NCBI GenBank assembly: GCA_947627115.1 | Contig: CANQUQ010000003.1 | Span: forward strand, 114,710 to 178,709 | Reading direction: 5' to 3' | DNA from: an uncultured Acetatifactor sp. | GTDB taxonomy: Bacteria; Bacillota; Clostridia; Lachnospirales; Lachnospiraceae | Length of the DNA: 64,000 nt | Part shown: positions 29,401 through 38,411 of the stretch, piece after piece | How positions within the stretch are numbered: the first letter of the stretch is position 1 | Layout: each line of letters starts with the position of its first letter | Translations under genes and position numbers: made by a program | The notes under the pieces: model-generated | Told to the model about the DNA's origin: nothing | The model's database searches: none | Seen by the model: only the letters and a program-made list of their open reading frames with translations

Positions 29401-29719
29401 GCGCCTTCTCGTTCAGATCGGCGGGCAGCACCCTGCCCTCCGCCAGAACGGCGGAAGTATCCTGCATGTACTGCTGGGGCATCTCGCGCACCGTATCGCT
29501 TATGAGGCTCTGTCCGCCCTTGATGTCCAGCACCTTGAGCGTCACGGATTGAGCGTCCGACCCGCTGTCTCCGTCAGTGACGTTCCTGCCCGCAGGAGCG
29601 TCCGTCCTCTGCGACAGCGACTCTTCCGCAGACACCATTCCCGTCGACGACAGCAGCATTGCCCCGCACAGCAGCAACGCCAGATTTCTGCGCAATTGTT
29701 TCATCATTTTATTCTTCAC
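26477..29719 (-). CDS. Large secreted LysM surface protein with InlB-like and CxxC repeat modules
   Basis: A GTG start (VKNKMMKQLRRNLALLLCGAM) behind AAAGGAG is better than the upstream ATG in the track. It has a signal peptide (about 1-31, ending SSTGMVSA). Residues about 60-290 contain Listeria/Bacteroides-type repeats (VAGWRFVAWYT, WSGFEFDGWYSEDG). Residues about 400-600 carry four or five CxxC...H modules (YTCVYCGKVEVRETYSQH, KVCQTCGYTEV, IKCLSCGATK, RTCSVCGVKE). A C-terminal LysM domain (YRVLPGDTLSGIAAKNGV...IYVGETLVIPG) would bind peptidoglycan. At about 1080 aa this is a wall-associated adhesin or scaffold; ligand unknown. Confidence 0.8.
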   Translation of the reverse strand: MKNKMMKQLRRNLALLLCGAMLLSSTGMVSAEESLSQRTDAPAGRNVTDGDSGSDAQSVTLKVLDIKGGQSLISDTVREMPQQYMQDTSAVLAEGRVLPADLNEKAPDVAGWRFVAWYTAPVRYAFWGDKTNSTWQAEPLPFTEDCNGQKYDFKVNKEEYPDASHSMTGYWYWLSTLQGEGRKVEPGDTLAENETALYALYEPTEIHYTLNYSGWGRKTGVMSCSRQYGTPFGNDDVDKNGWSGFEFDGWYSEDGTGPMTFYDIPVDGTCYVAHWHSTDGRGVTWENYRELGYSEVNRLTMKDGTLGSGARDLGDTLLLHSCAQNSKTISVEVGPADCGVTKLKWEVTGDRDAVRVEVLDDGLRATVSATGKAGKAIVTVRSGNGCSDSVTVDTGGHAFDKSELIQQGNCVIPTRVRYTCVYCGKVEVRETYSQHKYAYRDAPATCTEPHKWVHYCKVCGLLDPQGDMIRGQAKGHDFKTFIATGCSGTTTTKVCQTCGYTEVSSDPSAASHNWASYYTVDKRPTCQDEGSQSIKCLSCGATKPDSSVVIPADPSLHAWSAWVVETEATDTTEGQRSRTCSVCGVKEIRTIPPTSYTVDSSAIIDGMMLSGSYWIADRPQADAAIKKTVDKLLGNGSILGEDILFAAIRQQGISTEISVMSVAAPENDSDADKFNAILGSGSKVFYMDIDILVKAGGENIGRITETEESMTFNAQLPEGGRIIRVLRAHEGRVEAIPCWVEGNTVYFMTDKFSTFAVCASNDISQATAEAIPDQTRTGSEIRPSVKLTINGGQTLTEGVDYSLSYSNNVETGTASVIITGMGSFAGSSKKVDFNIVSRGSGNAGRGGSGNSSASSAVWNSRVDVDWNAVASALDAAGRGSDVNVSTGTEFVIPVSVQERVWKDKATLACQAAGTDITFTLSTRDMKRPKKDMALSVSNQADIPAAVSREVTDTAVFSRVLNIGPKSLFPQKINMHMVLGEQYAGRLAVMYSYDEITGKMRYENSFRITENGLALFPLLRGDEYVIVVTDQAAGYRVLPGDTLSGIAAKNGVTLRALRKANPQIRNADRIYVGETLVIPGR

Positions 29720-29917
29720 TGTCCTGCTCCTTTCCAGTTCACTCTTGTGCAACCATCATATCATAGTTCGGCAGGTTCGGCAAGCACCGTTATTCCTCCT
29801 TCTGAGAATTATGAAAATGCTTTGGCAGAAAAACAGGTTTTGCCTCTGGAAATCGAACGTATTTTCTGTTATGATTATCTTACCTCGGATGAAATCTTTC
29901 GGAAGGGAGGAGCCTCT

Positions 29918-31444
29918 GTGAACGGAGAACACTGCTATCTTGCCATCGATCTGAAGTCCTTTTACGCCTCCGTGGAGTGCGTGGAGAGACACTTGGACCC
30001 GCTCACCGTGAATCTGGTGGTAGCAGATCCCTCCCGGACGGAAAAGACCATCTGTCTCGCCGTGTCGCCGTCCCTGAAGGCCTGCGGCATTCCCGGCAGA
30101 GCAAGGCTTTTCGAGGTCGTGCAGCGCATGCGGGAGATGAACGGGGAGCGCAGGTCGAAGGCTCCCGGAGGAAGGTTCACAGGCTCCTCCTGCGATATCT
30201 CCGAGCTGGAGGCGCATCCGGAGCTGGAGGCCTCCTACATCGTCGCCCCTCCCCGCATGGCCTTCTATCTGGAATACAGTACCCGCATCTACAATATCTA
30301 CCTAAAATATATTGCCCCGGAGGACATCCATGTGTACTCCGTCGACGAGGTATTTCTGGACGTGACCCACTATCTCCCCGCCCGGAATCTGACGCCAAGG
30401 GAGCTGGCCGCAGGGATCGTCCGGGATATCCTTGACACCACCGGCATCACCGCCACCGCCGGCATCGGGACCAACCTGTACCTGTGCAAAGTAGCCATGG
30501 ATATTGTGGCAAAACACGTGGAGCCGGACGAAAACGGGGTCCGCATCGCCTCCCTGGACGAGATGAGCTACCGGAGGCTTCTCTGGGGCCACCGGCCCCT
30601 GACGGACTTCTGGCGGGTGGGAAGCGGCTACCGCAAAAAGCTGGAGGAGAACGGCCTGTTCACCATGGGCGATATCGCCCGATGCTCTCTGGGCGGCCCC
30701 GGCGATTATCACAACGAGGACCTTTTATATCGGCTGTTCGGGGTCAATGCGGAGCTGCTCATAGACCACGCCTGGGGCTGGGAGCCCGTGACCATGGACC
30801 TGATCAAGGCTTATCGGCCGGAGAACAACAGCATATGCTCCGGCCAGGTGCTCCAGTGCCCATACGATTTTCAAAAGGGAATGCTGATCGTCCGGGAGAT
30901 GGCCGATCTGCTGGCTCTGGACCTGGTAGAAAAACGGCTGGTGACGGACCGGATCGTGCTGACCGTGGGATACGATGTCGAAAATCTCACCGACCCCCGC
31001 ATCCGGAAGCAGTATCGTGGAGAAGTGACAACGGACCGTTACGGGCGAAAAACGCCGAAGCATGCCCACGGGACAGCCCACCTTGGGCGCTTTACCTCCT
31101 CCGCGCGGCTGATTGCCGACGCCGCCGAGAGACTGTACCGGCAGACCGTGGATCCCGCGCTCCTGATCCGGCGGGTCACGATTACGGCGGATCACCTGAC
31201 AGAGGAAGACCGTTCAGAAGAGCCCGCTTCCTGCGAACAGCTGGAGCTGTTCACCGACTATGAGGCCATTGAAAGGGAAAAGGCGGAAGAGAACGCCATG
31301 CTGGAAAAGGAGCGAAGGCTGCAGGAGGCCGTGCTGCGCATGAAAAAGAAATACGGAAAGAACGCTGTCTTAAAGGGGATGAACCTGCAGGAGGGAGCTA
31401 TGACCAGAGAGCGGAACAATCAGATCGGAGGACACAAGGCATGA
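29918..31444 (+). CDS. Y-family (DinB/UmuC-like) translesion DNA polymerase
   Basis: The track ORF extends far upstream, but GGGAGGAGCCTCT precedes a GTG at VNGEHCYLAIDLKSFYASVECVERH, which is the true N-terminus. Catalytic acidic residues sit in AIDLKSFYASVE and YSVDEVFLDVT. DTTGITATAGIGTNLYLCKVAMDI is typical of the UmuC/ImpB group common in Firmicutes. It has 508 aa. It overlaps the following YolD-like gene by 4 bp, a pairing found in Firmicutes error-prone repair cassettes. Probably SOS-induced, but I did not find a clear LexA box. Confidence 0.9.
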   Translation: MNGEHCYLAIDLKSFYASVECVERHLDPLTVNLVVADPSRTEKTICLAVSPSLKACGIPGRARLFEVVQRMREMNGERRSKAPGGRFTGSSCDISELEAHPELEASYIVAPPRMAFYLEYSTRIYNIYLKYIAPEDIHVYSVDEVFLDVTHYLPARNLTPRELAAGIVRDILDTTGITATAGIGTNLYLCKVAMDIVAKHVEPDENGVRIASLDEMSYRRLLWGHRPLTDFWRVGSGYRKKLEENGLFTMGDIARCSLGGPGDYHNEDLLYRLFGVNAELLIDHAWGWEPVTMDLIKAYRPENNSICSGQVLQCPYDFQKGMLIVREMADLLALDLVEKRLVTDRIVLTVGYDVENLTDPRIRKQYRGEVTTDRYGRKTPKHAHGTAHLGRFTSSARLIADAAERLYRQTVDPALLIRRVTITADHLTEEDRSEEPASCEQLELFTDYEAIEREKAEENAMLEKERRLQEAVLRMKKKYGKNAVLKGMNLQEGAMTRERNNQIGGHKA

Positions 31445-31914
31445 GAGAGGAGCATCGCTACGACGACATCATCCTTCTGCCCCATCCCACCTCCCGGAGT
31501 CATCCCAGAATGCCCCTGGAGGACCGCGCCGCCCAGTTTTCCCCCTTTGCCGCCCTCACCGGACACGAGGCGGCGATCCGGGAGACGGCGCGCCTGACAG
31601 ACCGATGGGCGGAGCCCGCGGAGGACGAGAGGGAATATCTGGACCTGCAGCTTTGCCGCATCCGTACGGCCCTTTCCCGCCGCCCCGACGGGGTCCCCGC
31701 AGGAGAGGACGACGAGGACCGGCTGCCCGAAGCCGTCTTCACATACTTTCAGCCGGACGAGAGAAAAGAAGGCGGCAGATATGTGACCGTGAAGGGGAGG
31801 GTAAAAAAGATAGACGAAAACGCCCGCAAGGTGATCCTTGCGGACGGAAGCGCCCTTGACACGGACCGCCTCTGTGCCGTCACGGACATCCGGCTCCGGC
31901 ACGCGCGGTCTTAA
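31441..31914 (+). CDS. YolD-like protein, partner of the Y-family polymerase
   Basis: MREEHRYDDIILLPHPTSRSHPRMPLEDRAAQFSPFAALTGHEAAI matches the YolD-like N-terminal signature (YDDII...RM...DRAAQFSPFAAL). It has 157 aa. GGAGGACACAAGGC precedes the ATG, which overlaps the polymerase stop (ATGA). YolD-like proteins are thought to act with UmuC-type polymerases; the mechanism is not clear. Confidence 0.85.
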   Translation: MREEHRYDDIILLPHPTSRSHPRMPLEDRAAQFSPFAALTGHEAAIRETARLTDRWAEPAEDEREYLDLQLCRIRTALSRRPDGVPAGEDDEDRLPEAVFTYFQPDERKEGGRYVTVKGRVKKIDENARKVILADGSALDTDRLCAVTDIRLRHARS

Positions 31915-31950
31915 GAGCTGCTCTGACGAGAGGGCCGCGAAAAGCAGAGC

Positions 31951-32424
31951 CTACAGTATCGTCTCCATACCGATCTTCTGGGGCTTCATGCCGCAGCTTT
32001 CGTAAAAGCTGATGGCGGAAGGATTGCAGCTCCAGGCGTTCAGGGTCACATTATAGCAGCCCTGTTCTCTGGCATACCGCAGCACGTACTCATAGAGGGA
32101 CCTGCCCACACGCTGCCTGCGGATCTTCTCGTCCACGCAGAGATCGTCGATGTACAGCGTTCGTATGTCCGTGAGGACATTGTCGTGGGGGTGCTGCTGC
32201 ATGACACAGAACGCATAGCCCAATACCTTCTGCGCCTCATCCACCGCCACAAAAATAGGACGCTCCCCATCGGTCATCATTTCCTTTAACTGCACGTCGG
32301 TATATTTCCGGTTGTGATTTCCCTGAAACAGGTCCGGCCTGCCCATGTGGTGCACCATGCAGACCTGCTCCAGCAGGCTGTCGATCCCCGGTATATCCTG
32401 TTCTTTTGCTCTCCTGATCTCCAT
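31951..32424 (-). CDS. GNAT-family N-acetyltransferase
   Basis: The start at MEIRRAKEQDIPGIDSLLEQV follows GGGAGAGGTC; the first 64 codons of the track ORF are spurious. The acetyl-CoA site is seen in YIDDLCVDEKIRRQRVGRSLYEYVLRYAREQGCYNVTLN (R/Q-x-x-G-x-G/A type). NPSAISFYESCGM is the usual C-terminal GNAT motif. The substrate cannot be predicted. It lies 49 bp downstream of pyrF. Confidence 0.9.
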   Translation of the reverse strand: MEIRRAKEQDIPGIDSLLEQVCMVHHMGRPDLFQGNHNRKYTDVQLKEMMTDGERPIFVAVDEAQKVLGYAFCVMQQHPHDNVLTDIRTLYIDDLCVDEKIRRQRVGRSLYEYVLRYAREQGCYNVTLNAWSCNPSAISFYESCGMKPQKIGMETIL

Positions 32425-32473
32425 GACCTCTCCCTTTCGCCGGACTGTCTTTCTCCTCCGGTCTCGCCGCGGC

Positions 32474-33403
32474 CTAACGCCTGTCCAGCGCCGCCGCGAT
32501 ATCCTCCCGCATAGCTTCCACCGCCGCTCTGGCTGCGTCCGCATAGCCCTGTTCTCCGAAACGGGCGTACTGCTCCTGCCGGTATGCCGCAATGATTCCT
32601 CTGGAGGAATTGACAATGGCCCCCAGACCGTCCTCGTTGAAGAAATGCACCAGGTCTGCGCCCTTTCCTCCCTGAGCGCCGTACCCAGGCACCAGGATAA
32701 AGGTCTCCGGCATGATCCTTCTCAGGATCCTCCCCTGCTCCGGATAGGTGGCTCCCACCACCGCGCCCACCCGGCTGTAGGAACCGGTGCCCATACACTC
32801 CTTTCCCCATTCGGCCACCTTTTCGCCCACCAGCTCGTAGAGAGGCCTCCCGTCTACAAGCCTGTCCTGAAACTCTCCGCTGCTGGGATTGGAAGTCTTC
32901 ACCAGCACGAAGATGCCCTTCTTCTCCTCATCGCACACCTTCAGAAAGGGTCTGACCCCGTCGGATCCCAGGTAGGGGTTCACCGTGGCAAAATCCTCGT
33001 CAAAACCGCTGCAGATCTTACTGCCCACCCGGACCTTTCCAAGATGTGCCGCCGCATAGGCCTCCGAGGTGGATCCGATATCTCCCCGCTTCACGTCTCC
33101 GATGACCACCAGGCCCTTTTCCTTGCAGTAGGCCACCGTCCTCTGAAATACCTCCATGCCCGGTATGCCGAACTGCTCATACATGGCGATCTGCGGCTTC
33201 ACCGCAGGAATCAGATCATATATGGCGTCCACAATGCCCTTGTTGTACTGCCAGACGGCCTCCGCCGCTCCTTCCGGCGTCTCGCCGTACTCCCTGAACG
33301 CCTTCTGCAGGATATGCTCCGGCACGAACTTCAGCATAGGATCCAGCCCCACCACAATGGGGGCGTTCGTAGATTTGATCTTTTCTATCAGTCTGTCAAT
33401 CAT
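32474..33403 (-). CDS. pyrF: Orotidine 5'-phosphate decarboxylase PyrF (long form)
   Basis: Final step to UMP. The catalytic Lys/Asp motif appears as VVIGDVKRGDIGST. The N-terminus IKSTNAPIVVGLDPML and the length (309 aa) place it in the longer OMPDC subgroup of clostridia and mycobacteria. It is single-standing, with no pyrD/pyrK neighbour. Confidence 0.95.
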   Translation of the reverse strand: MIDRLIEKIKSTNAPIVVGLDPMLKFVPEHILQKAFREYGETPEGAAEAVWQYNKGIVDAIYDLIPAVKPQIAMYEQFGIPGMEVFQRTVAYCKEKGLVVIGDVKRGDIGSTSEAYAAAHLGKVRVGSKICSGFDEDFATVNPYLGSDGVRPFLKVCDEEKKGIFVLVKTSNPSSGEFQDRLVDGRPLYELVGEKVAEWGKECMGTGSYSRVGAVVGATYPEQGRILRRIMPETFILVPGYGAQGGKGADLVHFFNEDGLGAIVNSSRGIIAAYRQEQYARFGEQGYADAARAAVEAMREDIAAALDRR

Positions 33404-33545
33404 GCTTTACCTCTCCGTCATTGAAATTCCACTGAAATAAATAAATTTTATCACAGACCCCCGCCTTTCGCAACGCTTTCTTTGGCTGTTTTTACTCCCT
33501 CCGGTACTTTTGGTGTTTTTATCTTAGGAATTTTGTATATTTCTC

Positions 33546-33574
33546 TTGAGATTTGTGCCGTTCTATTGTACAAT
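33546..33574 (+). promoter_or_regulatory. Promoter of the hydrogenase-receptor gene
   Basis: TTGAGA and TACAAT are separated by exactly 17 bp, ending 44 bp before the ATG. The surrounding DNA is AT-rich. Confidence 0.7.
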
Positions 33575-33618
33575 ATTATTCATAAGATAATGTACTAATG
33601 TTTCAAAGGAGAAAAGAG

Positions 33619-35574
33619 ATGGCAGAGACAAAGCAATCATTGGTTTTTACCAACGATAACTGCATCGGCTGCAACAAGTGCACCCGCGTATGCAGTTGTG
33701 AAGGTGCCTGCGTAACAAAGGTAGCGCCTGACGGTACCACAAGGATCGAAGTGGACGGCAACCGCTGTGTGGCCTGCGGAGCATGCTTCGATGTCTGTGA
33801 GCATCATGCCAGAGAATACTACGACGACACGGAGCGCTTCTTCCACGATCTTCAGGCAGGCGAAAAAATTTCCGTACTGATCGCCCCCGCCTTCAAGGCG
33901 AACTATCCGGATGAATACGAATCCGTTCTGGGCGGCCTGAAGGAGCTGGGCGCCAACCACCTGATCAGCGTATCCTTCGGTGCAGACATCACCACCTGGG
34001 GATATCTGAACTATGTCCAGCAGCACAATTTCGTGGGCGGAATTTCCCAGCCCTGCCCCGCGGTGGTAAGGTATATCGAACACTACACGCCGGAGCTGAT
34101 CCCGAAGCTCTTTCCGGTACAGAGCCCCCTGATGTGTGCGGCGATCTACGCGCGCAACGAGATGAAGATCACGGATAAGCTGGCCTTCATCAGCCCCTGT
34201 ATCGCAAAGAAAATGGAGATAGAGGATCCCAATAACCACGGCATCGTCAACTACAACGTGACCTTCGACCATCTGATGAAATACGTTCATGAGCACCATA
34301 TCAAGGGCGCCCTGAAATCCGACGAGATCGAGTACGGTCTCGGATCCATCTACCCCATGCCCGGCGGTCTGAAGGAAAATGTATACTGGTTCCTGGGCGA
34401 AAGCGTCTTCATCCGTCAGGTGGAGGGCGAAAAGCATATGTACCATTATCTGGAGGAGAACAAAAAGCGCATTGCGAACGGACAGACGCCCTACCTGTTC
34501 ATCGACGCGCTGAACTGTTCCTCCGGCTGCATCTACGGCACCGGCTGCGACGCAGATAAGACCGATAATGACGACGTGCTCTGCAGCCTGCTGCGGATCA
34601 GGGAGGCCTCCAAGAAAAACAATGCCTCCAGCGCCTGGTCCAAAAAGCTCTCTCCCGAAAAGCGCTTAAAGAACCTGAACAAGCAGTTCAAGAACCTGCG
34701 TCTGGAGGATTATCTGCGGGGCTACACCGACCGCTCTGCGGAATGCAGGCGGAAAACCCCTACCGCCGCTGAGGAGGATGCGATCTTTAAAGAGATGATG
34801 AAATTCACCGCCGTCGAGCGCAGCATCAACTGCTCCTGCTGCGGATATGACTCCTGTAAGCAGATGGCGGACGCGATCTTCAACGGCTTCAGCCGCAAGG
34901 AGAACTGCATCTACTACATCAAGAAGGAAGTGGAGCTGCAGGGCGAGGAATCCCGCAAGCTGGCAGAGCAGCTGGAGCAGGATACCGTGGCCATGCAGAA
35001 GCAGAAGGATCTGATCCTGGAGACCATACACAGCATCAACGAAGAGTTCTCCAATCTGTACCAGTTCGTGGACGACATGGCTGCCGGGAACGACAGCAAC
35101 GCCAATGAAAGCACCGGTATCTCCTGCGATATCGTTGAGGTATCCAATTTCTGCGAGGTCCTGGCCAAGGCGATGGATGCCATCCGGGACGTGCTGCAGG
35201 AACTGGTGAACAACAACAACGAGGTGGTCAGCATTGCCAGCCAGACCAACCTGCTGGCGCTGAACGCCAGCATCGAAGCCGCCCGTGCCGGTGAGGCCGG
35301 AAGAGGCTTCGCCGTTGTTGCAGGGGAGATCAACAGCCTGGCGGCCAACTCCCGTGAGACGGCCAACCGGAGCAATGAGAGCCAGAGTAAGATCATGGAT
35401 GCCATCAATAAGATCATCGGCGACACCAACACGCTGCGCGACACGATCTCCGCAGTGAACGGAAGGGCCCAGAATCTGGCGGCATCCACCGAAGAGATCG
35501 CCGCGTCCGTGGCCATGGTGCTTCAGGCCGCCAACAGCGTCCGCGAGAAGCTGAAGGTTCTGGAGGATCTGTAA
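33619..35574 (+). CDS. Soluble [FeFe]-hydrogenase H-cluster protein fused to a chemotaxis-receptor signalling domain
   Basis: The start at [10 protein letters not shown] follows AAAGGAG. Two ferredoxin motifs come first ([25 protein letters not shown]; about 12-60). The H-cluster domain (about 75-345) has its cysteines in [21 protein letters not shown] and [13 protein letters not shown]. These differ from catalytic hydrogenases (TSCCPxW, MPCxxK) and resemble sensory types. A further Fe-S motif [19 protein letters not shown] (about 415) is followed by a coiled coil and an MCP signalling hairpin ([34 protein letters not shown]). No membrane segment or HAMP is seen, so it would be a cytoplasmic receptor sensing H2 or redox state and signalling to CheA/CheW. 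No che genes are in the window. Confidence 0.88.
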   Translation: MAETKQSLVFTNDNCIGCNKCTRVCSCEGACVTKVAPDGTTRIEVDGNRCVACGACFDVCEHHAREYYDDTERFFHDLQAGEKISVLIAPAFKANYPDEYESVLGGLKELGANHLISVSFGADITTWGYLNYVQQHNFVGGISQPCPAVVRYIEHYTPELIPKLFPVQSPLMCAAIYARNEMKITDKLAFISPCIAKKMEIEDPNNHGIVNYNVTFDHLMKYVHEHHIKGALKSDEIEYGLGSIYPMPGGLKENVYWFLGESVFIRQVEGEKHMYHYLEENKKRIANGQTPYLFIDALNCSSGCIYGTGCDADKTDNDDVLCSLLRIREASKKNNASSAWSKKLSPEKRLKNLNKQFKNLRLEDYLRGYTDRSAECRRKTPTAAEEDAIFKEMMKFTAVERSINCSCCGYDSCKQMADAIFNGFSRKENCIYYIKKEVELQGEESRKLAEQLEQDTVAMQKQKDLILETIHSINEEFSNLYQFVDDMAAGNDSNANESTGISCDIVEVSNFCEVLAKAMDAIRDVLQELVNNNNEVVSIASQTNLLALNASIEAARAGEAGRGFAVVAGEINSLAANSRETANRSNESQSKIMDAINKIIGDTNTLRDTISAVNGRAQNLAASTEEIAASVAMVLQAANSVREKLKVLEDL

Positions 35575-35591
35575 TTACATAACCGACACAA

Positions 35592-35627
35592 AAACCGCTC
35601 AGTTCAAACAACTGAGCGGTTTTCTTT
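35592..35627. terminator. Bidirectional intrinsic terminator between the hydrogenase-receptor gene and nrdD
   Basis: AAACCGCTCAGTT pairs perfectly with AACTGAGCGGTTT around CAAAC, with T-runs on both strands. It ends both converging genes. Confidence 0.92.
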
Positions 35628-35703
35628 GTCTTTGTATTCGTCCGCCGGCACGGCGTCGGAGGGCGGCACCTCTCCCGGCCTCCTGCGCTCAGGGCGCTGT
35701 CTC

Positions 35704-38094
35704 TCAGGACATCGCCACTGCCGTCAGATCTTCAGCATATTTTTTGATATTGGATGCATTGACATATTTTTTATGGCTCTCACCGTCCACGACCACCAGC
35801 GTAGGCGCCTGCATCACGCCGTACCTCGCGGCCAGCTCCATGTTCTCCTCCGCATCAATGACCACATAGGGCACATCCTTCAGATATTCCTTGGCGAGCT
35901 TGCAGTTGGGACAGGTCTTGGTCGTAAACAGATATCTCACGTTCTGCGGCTGCTCCACGCTGACCTCCACATCCTCCGCAAAGTTGGACAGTGTCACGAC
36001 GCTTCTGGCAGGACGCTTCAGAACAGAATTTGCGATGTCATACTCTGTGCGGTTCGCATACTCCTGCAGCTTGCCGTCATTCCAATTCTGTACCGGCCGA
36101 TAGTAGCCTGTGATACGGCTGTAGACCTCCGTCTTGGCCCCGCAGTGAGGACACGTCTTCACTTCCCCGGCCAAATAGCCGTGATCTCTGCATATGGAAT
36201 AGGTAGGCGACAGAGTGTAGTATGGCAGCTTGTAATTATGTGCAATGGTACGTACCAGCGACGCCGCAGCCTTCCAGTCGGGCAGCTTCTCACCCAGAAA
36301 AGCGTGGAACACGGTGCCGGAGGTGTACAGGGTCTGCAGTTCATCCTGAATATCCAGAGCATCAAAGATATCCGTGGTATAGTCCACCGGCAGATGAGAG
36401 GAATTGGTATAGTAAGGAGTATCTCCCGGTCTGCCCGCAGTCTTGATGGCAGGGAACTGCTTCCTGTCGTGCTTCGCCAGACGGTACGAAGTACTCTCCG
36501 CCGGAGTTGCCTCCAGATTATACAGATCACCGTACTGCTCCTGGTAATCGGACAGACGGTTCCTCATATGATTCAGCACCTCCACCGCGAATTCCTGGGT
36601 CTTTCTGCTGGTCATATCCTCTCTCAGCCAGTTGGCATTGAGGCCCGCCTCATTCATGCCCACCAGTCCGATGGTGGAAAAATGGTTGTCAAAGGAACCC
36701 AGATATCTTTTGGTGTAAGGATAGAGGCCCTCATCCAAAAGCCTGGTGATCACGCCCCTCTTGATCTTCAGGGAGCGGGCGGCGATATCCATCATATGAT
36801 TCAGCCTTGCGTAAAACTCATCCTTGTTTGCAGAAAGGTACGCGATCCTGGGCAGATTGATCGTCACAACGCCCACGCTTCCCGTGCTCTCACCGGAGCC
36901 GAAGAATCCGCCGGTCTTTTTTCTCAATTCGCGCAGATCCAGACGCAAGCGGCAGCACATACTGCGCACGTCGCTGGGCTGCATATCGGAATTGATATAG
37001 TTGGAGAAGTAAGGCGTGCCGTACTTTGCCGTCATCTCAAAGAGCAGCCTGTTGTTCTCCGTATCGGACCAGTCGAAATCTTTGGTGATGGAATAGGTAG
37101 GGATCGGATACTGAAAACCTCTGCCGTTGGAGTCCCCCTCGATCATGGTCTCAATGAACGCCTTATTGACCATGTCCATCTCCTTCTTGCAGTCCTTGTA
37201 TTTGAAAGGCATCTCCTCGCCGCCGACAATGGCAGGCAGCTCCGCAAGATCGTCAGGCACGGTCCAGTCCAGCGTAATGTTGGAGAAAGGCGCCTGGGTG
37301 CCCCAGCGGCTGGGAGTGTTCACTCCGTAGATAAATGCCTCGATACACTTTTTCACATCATAATAGCTTAAATTGTCTACCTTCACAAAGGGCGCCAGAT
37401 AGGTGTCAAAGGAGGAAAACGCCTGTGCGCCTGCCCACTCGTTCTGCATGATTCCCAAAAAGTTCACCATCTGGTTGCACAAAACGGAAAGATGCTTCGC
37501 AGGTGCCGATGTGATCTTGCCGGTGATACCGCCCAGCCCCTCCTGGATCAGCTGCTTCAGAGACCAGCCGGCACAGTAACCGGTGAGCATGGACAGGTCA
37601 TGGATATGGATATCGGCATTTCTGTGGGCATCCGCGATCTCCTGATCGTAGATCTCGGACAGCCAGTAGTTTGCCGTCACGGCGCCGGAATTGCTCAAGA
37701 TCAGGCCGCCTACAGAGTATGTGACCGTAGAATTTTCCTTGACACGCCAATCCTCCACCTTCACGTAGCTGTTGACCACATCCTTGTAGTCCAGGATAGT
37801 GGATGTCATGGTCCGCATCTTTTCACGCTGTTTGCGATAGAGGATATAGGCCTTGGCGACCTCCTCATAGCCCGCCTGTCCCAGCACTTTTTCCACGCTG
37901 TCCTGGATATCCTCCACCTGAATGCCGCCGTCCTTTACCTTGTCCTGAAAGTCAGCGGTCACCCGCAGCGCAAGCAAATCTATGATGTCGTTGGTGTAGC
38001 TCATCTGTGTGGCAGTGAATGCCTTCATGATCGCATCGTTGATCTTGGTCAAAGTAAATTCGGCTCTGTCCCCATTTCTTTTGATTACCTGCAT
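35704..38094 (-). CDS. nrdD: Anaerobic ribonucleoside-triphosphate reductase NrdD with fused C-terminal thioredoxin/glutaredoxin domain
   Basis: Class III glycyl-radical enzyme making dNTPs without oxygen. It has an N-terminal ATP-cone (MQVIKRNGDRAEFTLTKINDAI, about 1-95), a zinc site (CRDHGYLAGEVKTCPHC, four Cys) and the glycyl-radical motif RITGYYRPVQNWNDG (Gly about 663). Residues about 718-796 form an extra thioredoxin-like domain: YLFTTKTCPNCKLAKEYLKDVPYVVIDAEEN with a CPNC active site and the cis-Pro segment QAPTLVVVDG. This suggests a thiol-driven (NrdD2-like) rather than formate-driven enzyme. The activase nrdG is not adjacent. The upstream region has a strong promoter and two NrdR-like boxes. 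Confidence 0.96.
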   Translation of the reverse strand: MQVIKRNGDRAEFTLTKINDAIMKAFTATQMSYTNDIIDLLALRVTADFQDKVKDGGIQVEDIQDSVEKVLGQAGYEEVAKAYILYRKQREKMRTMTSTILDYKDVVNSYVKVEDWRVKENSTVTYSVGGLILSNSGAVTANYWLSEIYDQEIADAHRNADIHIHDLSMLTGYCAGWSLKQLIQEGLGGITGKITSAPAKHLSVLCNQMVNFLGIMQNEWAGAQAFSSFDTYLAPFVKVDNLSYYDVKKCIEAFIYGVNTPSRWGTQAPFSNITLDWTVPDDLAELPAIVGGEEMPFKYKDCKKEMDMVNKAFIETMIEGDSNGRGFQYPIPTYSITKDFDWSDTENNRLLFEMTAKYGTPYFSNYINSDMQPSDVRSMCCRLRLDLRELRKKTGGFFGSGESTGSVGVVTINLPRIAYLSANKDEFYARLNHMMDIAARSLKIKRGVITRLLDEGLYPYTKRYLGSFDNHFSTIGLVGMNEAGLNANWLREDMTSRKTQEFAVEVLNHMRNRLSDYQEQYGDLYNLEATPAESTSYRLAKHDRKQFPAIKTAGRPGDTPYYTNSSHLPVDYTTDIFDALDIQDELQTLYTSGTVFHAFLGEKLPDWKAAASLVRTIAHNYKLPYYTLSPTYSICRDHGYLAGEVKTCPHCGAKTEVYSRITGYYRPVQNWNDGKLQEYANRTEYDIANSVLKRPARSVVTLSNFAEDVEVSVEQPQNVRYLFTTKTCPNCKLAKEYLKDVPYVVIDAEENMELAARYGVMQAPTLVVVDGESHKKYVNASNIKKYAEDLTAVAMS

Positions 38095-38156
38095 TTTCCC
38101 TCATACCTTTCCATAAGTAATAAATAAAAAGTAATAAAAAGACGGCTTTGCATTTT

Positions 38157-38239
38157 ATTGTATCACTATGATTGATAAAAGTCAACGGTATATACAAGAT
38201 ATGGGGGTCTTTTTTCGCAGTACGCATAATATATTGTGG
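38157..38239 (-). promoter_or_regulatory. nrdD promoter with two NrdR-box-like sites
   Basis: On the minus strand TTGACT, 17 bp, TACAAT forms a promoter (-35 at 38180-38185, -10 at 38157-38162). Just upstream lie two 16-bp sites resembling NrdR boxes (acaCwAtATaTwGtgt): 38194-38209 (ACAAGATATGGGGGTC on the plus strand) and 38224-38239 (GCATAATATATTGTGG). They start 30 bp apart, close to three helical turns, as expected for paired NrdR sites. Repression by NrdR is inferred. Confidence 0.65.
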
Positions 38240-38411
38240 GTGCTGTCTGAAATAAGAGAAAAATAACGACAATTTCGTGAAATTAGCTTTTGTAAATTTT
38301 TTACTGTATTTTCCTTGGTTTTATAAAATAGTATTTCAGAAATTGTGAAACACTCTAAAATATAGTTTAGCTTTGATAAACAGTCACATCGAACAAAGGA
38401 CGGTAATTGAC

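Noticed and set aside
29225-29917. Upstream 230 codons of the 739-aa polymerase ORF
   Set aside because: They overlap the LysM gene antisense; the GTG at 29918 has a strong ribosome site and begins the family's N-terminus.
35626-37371. 581-aa plus-strand ORF
   Set aside because: Antisense to nrdD, which has all expected catalytic motifs.
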